Under the pieces are notes generated by a model. It saw nothing but the letters and a program-made list of their open reading frames with translations, did not search any database and was not told the DNA's origin. A stretch of DNA of 38,006 nucleotides from Phycisphaerales bacterium. Its GTDB lineage: Bacteria > Planctomycetota > Phycisphaerae > Phycisphaerales > UBA1924. Location of the stretch: positions 1 through 38,006 of the forward strand of contig JANQQZ010000165.1 of NCBI GenBank assembly GCA_028284805.1, written 5' to 3'. Shown piece by piece: positions 32,763 through 38,006 of the stretch (its first letter is position 1; each line of letters opens with the position of its first letter). Both the position numbers and the translations under genes were made by a program.

Positions 32763-34253
32763 TTAGGGTCCCGGTTGGCTTGGAGTTGTCGAGGCAGCCG
32801 GTGTGGGTTGTCCGCGGTACTCGCAGTCCGGTCTCGCTTTCTCGAGCAGGATGAAGAGCGCGTTGTTCACGAACGTGGGGTGACGCGTGAGCAGCATGTG
32901 GTCGGTCGGCACGAATGTGACCGCGTCCCAGCGGATGGGGGTGATCACGCGCGGGACGTCTGAGGTGCCGCGGCGTTCGTCCATGAGGGCGCTGGATCGG
33001 AGCACGGTGCCGTCGCCGTAGTCGCGTTCGAGCACGGCGTAGTCGCTGATCCCGGGTCCGACCGCAGCGCGGCTTGGCGTGAGCACGCCGTCGCCTGCGA
33101 AGAGGTGCATCGCGACGTCCTCGGGGGCGTTGGCGGGCACGTCGACCGCCGCGTGGAACTGGCGGGTTTCCTGGAGGCATCGGTCGAGGTGGTCGAGCGC
33201 GAAGCGTCGCCGGTCCGCCGCGTCCGTGACCTCGGGCATGAGATCCTGAAAGACGCCGTCGGCATCGGGGTCGGCCAGCCCCCAGCGGTTGCGTTCCCAG
33301 CACTCGCGTGAGAGCAGGTCATCGATCGGCTTGCCGCTGCCCGGCTCGGTGTACGGGCGGTGTCGCACGCGGGGCAGCAACTGGTAGATGGACGGGTATG
33401 TGCAGAGCGTGACCGGGTGGTACCCGGGCGTGGCCGGGGACTCGGGCAGGCCCTGGATGAGACGCTCGAGGGCGCCGAGCGAGCCGGCGTTGGGCGTGCC
33501 GACCATGATGGCGTGCTCGACCTTCTTGGCACCGGCCCAGTTGAGCTCGGGCAGCGATCCGTCCTCGGACAGGGGTTGCGTGCCGTAGCGGAGGTAGTAG
33601 CGGAGCAGCAGTCCCGCCATGGAGTGTGCGACGACGTCGACGCGGAGGTTGTCTCGGGCCTTGCCGCCCGCGTCGTAGGTTGCGAATTCCAGCACTCCGT
33701 CGATGAAGGCGTCGAAGCGTTTCATGTTGTCGACGACGGATCGTCGCCAGTCGTACGAGAACTCGAAGCAGTTCGCGATGGCGCGGTGGCTGTAGTTGAG
33801 TGCGACCTTTTTGTTACCCTTTTCGTCGTCGAGGCTGAAGCCTCCGACACCGAGCATCTGAAGGATCGGGCCGTAGGCCTGGACGTTCAGCGGGAAGCCC
33901 AGGACCTTGGCCCTGAGGCGGTCGATGCTGCCGTCGGACACGGTCTCGTCGACGCGTTCGTGGAGCGGGGCCTCGAAGGGCTCCATGGGCAGGGTGATGG
34001 CGCGGAGCTGGTCGGCATCGGTGGGGTCGGCGAACTCTCGTTTGGTGGCCCCTCCCCAGAGCAGGCGCCCGCTGGTGCGGTCACGGAGGCGCGATCCCAT
34101 GATCCCGGGGATCACGACCACGGGGTTGCGGGTGGAGGCGTCCTGGTCCGTGGCGCGCCCGTACAGGTCGTGGGCGGGCGGGAAAGCAGCCCTCGAGACG
34201 GTTCCTGCGAGCCAGACCTTGAGGTTATGGGCCTTCGCTTTGATGTCGTCCAC
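32763..34253 (-). CDS. Alpha/beta hydrolase of the lecithin:cholesterol acyltransferase (LCAT)-like lipase group
   Basis: This encodes 496 aa if started at GTG 34253, 7 bp after GGAG; a longer frame to 34391 would overlap the divergent kinase and has no family sequence. Motifs: PVVVIPGIMGSRL (45-55, the LCAT-type oxyanion block), FEFSYDWRRS (about 163-172), nucleophile elbow VVAHSMAG with S211, HAIMVGTPNAGS (about 247-258), likely acid D388 in LFAGDG and His H452 in VPTDHMLLTRHP. These are typical of LCAT/PDAT-like phospholipases and acyltransferases. No signal peptide or membrane segment is seen, so it is cytoplasmic as annotated. Its substrate and connection to neighbours are unknown. The large plus-strand frame opposite it is a shadow. 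Confidence 0.85.
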   Translation of the reverse strand: MDDIKAKAHNLKVWLAGTVSRAAFPPAHDLYGRATDQDASTRNPVVVIPGIMGSRLRDRTSGRLLWGGATKREFADPTDADQLRAITLPMEPFEAPLHERVDETVSDGSIDRLRAKVLGFPLNVQAYGPILQMLGVGGFSLDDEKGNKKVALNYSHRAIANCFEFSYDWRRSVVDNMKRFDAFIDGVLEFATYDAGGKARDNLRVDVVAHSMAGLLLRYYLRYGTQPLSEDGSLPELNWAGAKKVEHAIMVGTPNAGSLGALERLIQGLPESPATPGYHPVTLCTYPSIYQLLPRVRHRPYTEPGSGKPIDDLLSRECWERNRWGLADPDADGVFQDLMPEVTDAADRRRFALDHLDRCLQETRQFHAAVDVPANAPEDVAMHLFAGDGVLTPSRAAVGPGISDYAVLERDYGDGTVLRSSALMDERRGTSDVPRVITPIRWDAVTFVPTDHMLLTRHPTFVNNALFILLEKARPDCEYRGQPTPAASTTPSQPGP

Positions 34254-34383
34254 TGCGGGGCTCCGTTGACCGACCTGGCCTGCGTCCGGAAACCGTACGC
34301 CGCTCCGAACCGTCGTGCCTTGCTGAAGTCTGTTTCTGGACAACCGATATTCCCTCGGGCCAGCTAGCGAGGGATAAAGACCG
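34254..34383. promoter_or_regulatory. Divergent control region with repeated motif and ribosome-site hairpin
   Basis: This 130-bp region lies between the hydrolase and sensor-kinase starts. CTGCGTCCGGAAACC occurs at 34280-34294 and again, exactly, at 34394-34408 inside the kinase coding start. CCCTCG/CGAGGG (34352-34357 and 34368-34373) can form a hairpin whose 3' arm includes the GAGGGA ribosome site of the kinase gene, which could limit its translation. Confidence 0.4.
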
Positions 34384-35805
34384 ATGGGCACGTCTGCGTC
34401 CGGAAACCACGAGGCCGGGAACGTCTACACCCGCGCTGCGCCGGGGGGGCGCACGATCCTGTTCGCTCAGGCCGGTCTCGCGCCGGTGTGCGCTGGTGGG
34501 CTGGTCTTGCTGGACGCCCGGGCTGGGGCTGGGCTCGACCCCGTGCTGCTCGCGGCGGCCGGCGTGTTCACCGCGCTCTCGTGCGTTGTTTTGCTCCAGG
34601 CTGTCCGGAGGCTGCGGGGTCTCGCCGCGATCGCGGACGCGGTCCGGGCAGCGTCGTACCGGGACACGACGCCGATGGAGCTGCGTTTGAGCGAGTCGTA
34701 CGGGCCGAGTGCGCTGGCCTGGAACGAGCTGATACCCGCGCTGTGCGCCGATGCACCAGGCGAGGCGCACGAATCTGCGTTGAAGTCCGAGTCGGATGTC
34801 CTCGACACGCTCGCCGACGGCGTCTTGGTCGTTGACCAGAACCTGTGCGTGGTGCATCACAACACGGCGGCGACCGTTCTGCTGGGTGAGCCCGAGGCAC
34901 TTGGGGAAGGGGTGTCTCTCGAGCGGCTCAGAGATGGCGTGCTCGCAGATGCAGCCCGCACCGTGCTGAGCGGCGGCCCGACGCAGCGTCAAATCCTCGA
35001 TGCCGGCACGAGCGATGCCCCGCAGGTGATCCGCGTCCGGGCTGCGCGCCTGGGGCGATCGCGGGACCGCGTGGTCCTCACACTGACGGACATCACACGT
35101 CAGACGGTGGCCGAGGCATCGCGGGGCAGCTTCCTCGCCCGGGCGACGCACGAGCTGCGCGCTCCGTTGACGAACCTGAAGCTCTACGCCGAGCAGGCGA
35201 TCGAGGAGGGCGACAGCGATCCGCAGCTCCGTCAGGAGGCCCTGAACGTCATCGGGCGCGAGGTCCTGCGCCTCGAGCGGACGGTCGGGGACCTGCTGCG
35301 TGTGTCGGAGCTCGAGAGCGGGTCGATCCGCTCGGCGGTGACGGAGATCCAGATCGAGGACATGCTCGCCAAGATCCGGGAGTCGTTCGCGGCGATGGCG
35401 GAGTCGAAGTCGATCGCGCTCACGCTCGAGGCGCCGCCGCGCCTGCCGGCCCTGCGGGGCGACCGCGATCACATCGAGCTTGCGATCCAGAACCTCGTCG
35501 GCAACGCGATCAAGTACACGCCTGAGGGCGGATCGGTGGTCGTGCGGGCCGACGGCGACGAGCGTGAGTTCACGCTGGACGTGGTGGACACGGGCATCGG
35601 CATCGCGCCGGACGAGTCAACGCTCGTGTTCGAGAAGTTCTATCGCTCGGACGACGACCGGGTGCACGATGCCGAGGGGTCGGGCCTCGGGCTTGCAATG
35701 GCGCGTGAGATCGCCCGGTTGCACGGGGGCGACATCACGCTCGAGTCGGAGCTGAACCGAGGGAGCACGTTCACGATGCGCATCCCGACCGGGCGGGCGG
35801 CGTAG
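34384..35805 (+). CDS. Membrane sensor histidine kinase with PAS domain
   Basis: This encodes 473 aa, with GAGGGA 9 bp before the ATG. Two membrane helices (about 25-43 and 52-72) have almost no periplasmic loop. PAS-like domain about 135-240 (LADGVLVVDQNLCVVHHNTAATVLLG). HisKA has H256 (RATHELRAPLTNLKLY). HATPase about 355-470 has the N-box NLVGNAIKYTPEGG, DTGIGIA and GSGLGLAMA. All catalytic residues are intact. No cognate response regulator is adjacent; the next gene is a STAS protein, 11 bp later. Short loops suggest that it senses a membrane or cytoplasmic signal. It is the first gene of an operon leading into type II secretion/type IV pilus genes. Confidence 0.92.
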   Translation: MGTSASGNHEAGNVYTRAAPGGRTILFAQAGLAPVCAGGLVLLDARAGAGLDPVLLAAAGVFTALSCVVLLQAVRRLRGLAAIADAVRAASYRDTTPMELRLSESYGPSALAWNELIPALCADAPGEAHESALKSESDVLDTLADGVLVVDQNLCVVHHNTAATVLLGEPEALGEGVSLERLRDGVLADAARTVLSGGPTQRQILDAGTSDAPQVIRVRAARLGRSRDRVVLTLTDITRQTVAEASRGSFLARATHELRAPLTNLKLYAEQAIEEGDSDPQLRQEALNVIGREVLRLERTVGDLLRVSELESGSIRSAVTEIQIEDMLAKIRESFAAMAESKSIALTLEAPPRLPALRGDRDHIELAIQNLVGNAIKYTPEGGSVVVRADGDEREFTLDVVDTGIGIAPDESTLVFEKFYRSDDDRVHDAEGSGLGLAMAREIARLHGGDITLESELNRGSTFTMRIPTGRAA

Positions 35806-35816
35806 GGGGGAGCGGC

Positions 35817-36152
35817 ATGCAGATCGACGAGCAGAGCCAGGCGGCGGTCGTCGTGCTGAGCCCCCGCGGGCCGCTCACCGGCGGGGACAGCGGCGTGTTC
35901 GCGTCCCGGGTGCAGGCGGCCGCGTCGCGCCAGCACGGGCGCGTGGTGGTCGACTTCTCGCACGTCTCCTTCATCGATAGCGCGGGGCTCGAGGCGATCG
36001 CCGACCTCGGAGAGTCCTTCGAACGCCACGCGCGGACGCTGAAGCTCGCCGCAGTGAACGACACCGTTCGCGAGGTGTTCGGGGTCACTGAGATGACCGG
36101 CTTCTGTGAGGTGTACGACGACACGTCCTCCGCCGTACGGAGCTTCGAATGA
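35817..36152 (+). CDS. STAS-domain protein, anti-sigma factor antagonist-like
   Basis: This encodes 111 aa, a single STAS domain. GRVVVDFSHVSFIDSAGLEAI contains the phosphorylatable Ser (S55) in the D-S-A-G-L motif of SpoIIAA/RsbV-type proteins. GGGGGGAG precedes the ATG. Such proteins are switched by a HPK/RsbW-type kinase and bind an anti-sigma factor or act in larger signalling assemblies. No anti-sigma or RsbW gene is visible nearby, so the partner is unknown. The stop overlaps the ATPase start by 4 bp (ATGA), which ties its synthesis to the secretion/pilus ATPase. Confidence 0.9.
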   Translation: MQIDEQSQAAVVVLSPRGPLTGGDSGVFASRVQAAASRQHGRVVVDFSHVSFIDSAGLEAIADLGESFERHARTLKLAAVNDTVREVFGVTEMTGFCEVYDDTSSAVRSFE

Positions 36153-37891
36153 GTCTGCGTCGACGCGGCATGCGGGTGGGTGAGGCGCTGGTCGCGGCCG
36201 GCGCGATCACCGAGGCCGATCTCGATCGCGCCCTCCGTCAGCAGGCGCAGACCGGAGCACGCCTCGGCGAGCTGCTCGTCGATGAGGGCTACGTCAACCA
36301 GCTGACGATGGTCCGGACGCTCGCACAGGCCATGAACGTGCGGGGCTGCCAGCTGCGTCACGGCCTGATCGACCCGGCGCTGATGCACGTGGTGGGCGAG
36401 GACGAATGCGAACGCATGCGCGTGATCCCGATGTTCCGGGTCCGTGGCGTGCTGACCGTCGCGATGTCGGAGCCGCAGAATCTGTCCAAGATCGACAAGC
36501 TGCGCCGGCTCAGCGGGTGTGAGATCCGCCCCGTGCTTGCCCTCGAGAACAACGTGCTCGAGTACGTTCGCAAGTATCGCGGCGGGAACGTGAGCGTCGA
36601 CGACTTCCTCACCTCGCTCAACGAGCAGGACCTGGAGGTCGTCGAACGCGAGAGCATCGACGAGGGGCCAGAGGCGGACCTGGACCAGATGGTCGAGGGC
36701 AGCCCGATCGTCAACCTCGTGAACATCGCGCTGCTCACCGCGGTCCGCGACGGCGCGAGCGACGTGCACATCGAGCCCGACAAACGGGGGACGCGCATCC
36801 GGTACCGTGTTGACGGCGTGCTGCGCGAGCTGATGAACCCGCCGCCGGGCGTGCACGCGGCTGTGGTGAGCCGTGTGAAGGTGATCGGGAAGATGGACAT
36901 CGCGGTGAAGCGGCTCCCTCAGGAGGGCCGCGTGCGGATCATCGCGGAGGGGCGCGAGATCGATCTGCGTGTCTCGAGTATGCCGACGCTGCTCGGTGAG
37001 AAGATGGTGATCCGCGTGCTCGACAAGTCGAATCTGCGGATCCGCCTCGACGAGCTCGGTTTCCGTGAGACCGCGCTCGAGACGTTCCAGCGGATGCTGC
37101 GGAAGCCTCATGGCCTGGTGCTCGTGACGGGGCCCACCGGGTCGGGCAAGACGACGACGCTGTACTCGGCGCTCGATCAGCTGCGCACGCCCGAGCGCAA
37201 CATCGTGACCGTGGAGGACCCTGTCGAGTACCAGCTCGACATGGTCAACCAGATCCAGGTACACGATCAGGTCGGGCTCAGCTTCGCGTCCTCGTTGCGG
37301 AGCATCCTGCGGCAGGACCCGGACATCATCATGATCGGTGAGATCCGGGACGAGCAGACCGCGCGCGTCGCGGTGCAGGCGGCGTTGACGGGGCACCTCG
37401 TGCTCGCGACGCTGCACACCAACGACGCGACCGGCGCCGTCGCACGCCTTGGTGACATGGGGATCGAGTCGTACCTGCTGTCGGGTTCGCTGAACGGTGC
37501 GGTGGCGCAGCGTCTGTCCCGCACGATCTGCCCGCACTGCTCGGTGAAGTACTACCCCAGCGAGTCGGTGCTGCTGGACGCGGGGATCCCGGAGGACGCC
37601 GGTCGTCCGTTCCGGCGCGGCGCGGGCTGCCAGCAGTGCCACGACTCGGGTTTCCAGGGGCGGATGGGTGTGTACGAGGTGATGGAGGTAACGCCCGAGC
37701 TCAGGCGCATGATCCATGTGAACGCGCCGACGCACGAGCTGCGGGCCGAGATCCGTCGCAGGGGCGTGCCCACGCTGCGCGACGAGGGCGTGGGGTTGGC
37801 CCGATCCGGGATGACGAGTCTCGAGGAGGCGCTGCGGGTGACGCACAGCGATGATGCTGCAGAGCCGGCTCCGATGGAGCGCGCGGCATGA
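36149..37891 (+). CDS. GspE/PulE/PilB-family assembly ATPase
   Basis: This encodes 580 aa. N-terminal MshEN-type domain about 1-145 (RVGEALVAAGAITEADLDRAL; GARLGELLVDEGYV). N2 domain has ASDVHIEP (203-210) and RYRVDGVL. Catalytic domain: Walker A GPTGSGKT (328-335), Asp box VEDPVEYQ (355-362), Walker B DIIMIGEIRD (392-401), His box GHLVLATLHTND (415-426). A zinc motif pairs CPHC (461-464) with CQQC (494-497). All motifs are intact. It is the hexameric cytoplasmic ATPase that powers type II secretion pseudopilus or type IV pilus assembly; the sequence does not separate these. The next gene is the matching GspF/PilC inner-membrane protein. Confidence 0.96.
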   Translation: MSLRRRGMRVGEALVAAGAITEADLDRALRQQAQTGARLGELLVDEGYVNQLTMVRTLAQAMNVRGCQLRHGLIDPALMHVVGEDECERMRVIPMFRVRGVLTVAMSEPQNLSKIDKLRRLSGCEIRPVLALENNVLEYVRKYRGGNVSVDDFLTSLNEQDLEVVERESIDEGPEADLDQMVEGSPIVNLVNIALLTAVRDGASDVHIEPDKRGTRIRYRVDGVLRELMNPPPGVHAAVVSRVKVIGKMDIAVKRLPQEGRVRIIAEGREIDLRVSSMPTLLGEKMVIRVLDKSNLRIRLDELGFRETALETFQRMLRKPHGLVLVTGPTGSGKTTTLYSALDQLRTPERNIVTVEDPVEYQLDMVNQIQVHDQVGLSFASSLRSILRQDPDIIMIGEIRDEQTARVAVQAALTGHLVLATLHTNDATGAVARLGDMGIESYLLSGSLNGAVAQRLSRTICPHCSVKYYPSESVLLDAGIPEDAGRPFRRGAGCQQCHDSGFQGRMGVYEVMEVTPELRRMIHVNAPTHELRAEIRRRGVPTLRDEGVGLARSGMTSLEEALRVTHSDDAAEPAPMERAA

Positions 37892-38006
37892 GGTTTCGCT
37901 ACGAGGCCTACAACAGCGACGGCTCCGTCGCGTCGGGCGAGCTCGAGGCGGATTCGCTTGCAGCCGCGGAGCAGAGCATCCGCGAGCAGGGTCGCTTCCC
38001 ATCGGT
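37888..38006 (+). CDS. GspF/PilC inner-membrane platform protein (N-terminus only, runs off right edge)
   Basis: The first 39 codons are visible. FRYEAYNSDGSVASGELEADS, then AAAEQSIREQGRFPSV, is the typical start of the first T2SSF/PilC domain (F-x-Y-x-A-x-x-x-x-G, G-x-x-x-A). The ATG overlaps the ATPase stop by 4 bp (ATGA). The GspE-GspF order is the standard one of type II secretion and type IV pilus clusters. Confidence 0.85.
   Translation, partial: MRFRYEAYNSDGSVASGELEADSLAAAEQSIREQGRFPS

Noticed and set aside
33360..35472. Long frames opposite the LCAT-like hydrolase (33360-34367 plus) and the sensor kinase (34225-35472 minus)
   Set aside because: Antisense to genes with clear catalytic motifs; no family sequence of their own.
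35771..38002. 743-aa minus-strand open frame
   Set aside because: It is opposite the STAS, GspE and GspF genes, whose motifs are all intact; its His/Arg-rich composition is typical of an antisense shadow.
1..38006. CRISPR arrays, rRNA, integrase genes, phage structural genes, toxin-antitoxin pairs
   Set aside because: Looked for across the window on both strands; none found. The absence of an integrase also limits the island interpretation.

Overview
The window looks like a chromosomal piece of a Phycisphaerae-type planctomycete, or a close relative. The evidence is an ECF sigma factor translationally coupled to a Ser/Thr kinase with TPR-like repeats, several secreted proteins ending in the short Cys-containing dockerin-like tail that RefSeq calls GC-type dockerin, a VPAP...RRRR (PEP-CTERM-like) tail remnant, fairly GC-rich DNA and many sensory kinases. 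This is inferred from gene content only; there is no rRNA or other marker gene.

Layout. (1) 1-4233, minus strand: the N-terminal 1234 codons of a giant secreted FG-GAP/VCBS-type protein that runs off the left edge, preceded by a 127-aa mini-protein sharing a nearly identical 71-bp block with it. (2) 4775-8417, minus: a TPR-like Ser/Thr kinase and its ECF sigma factor. (3) 8927-9387, plus: debris, namely an IS3-family transposase C-terminus with an in-frame amber codon, followed directly by an orphan dockerin tail. (4) 9778-11731: an AraC-family regulator divergent from a dienelactone-hydrolase-like enzyme. (5) 12030-32290: an exopolysaccharide (EPS) locus of the Wzx/Wzy type. It contains a WecG/TagA-type transferase, two GT4 and one GT2 glycosyltransferases on the minus strand; a very large SLBB export protein; a hybrid histidine kinase divergent from an NtrC-type sigma-54 activator; a single-receiver regulator; an O-antigen ligase/polymerase; and a plus-strand operon of priming sugar transferase, Wzz-like protein, GT4, flippase and a secreted protein with duplicated DUF4114 domains plus a dockerin tail. 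(6) 32291-32762: a non-coding gap holding a tRNA-Pro-like fragment and a PEP-CTERM-like tail remnant. (7) 32763-34253, minus: an LCAT-like alpha/beta hydrolase. (8) 34384-38006, plus: a sensor kinase, a STAS protein, a GspE/PilB ATPase and the start of GspF/PilC.

How the parts may work together. Four EPS transcription units have sequences resembling -24/-12 (sigma-54) promoters with correct GG-to-GC spacing, and the locus encodes a sigma-54 activator with an intact GAFTGA loop plus a hybrid kinase. I infer a locus-specific, sigma-54-controlled EPS regulon whose last gene supplies a secreted matrix protein. The block from the AraC gene to the DUF4114 gene lies between two exact 36-bp direct repeats that match the 3' half of a tRNA-Pro(CGG), as expected of attachment-site remnants, but no integrase is visible. 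The repeated-block mini-protein, the IS/dockerin debris and the PEP-CTERM-like remnant suggest that surface-protein genes here turn over by recombination.
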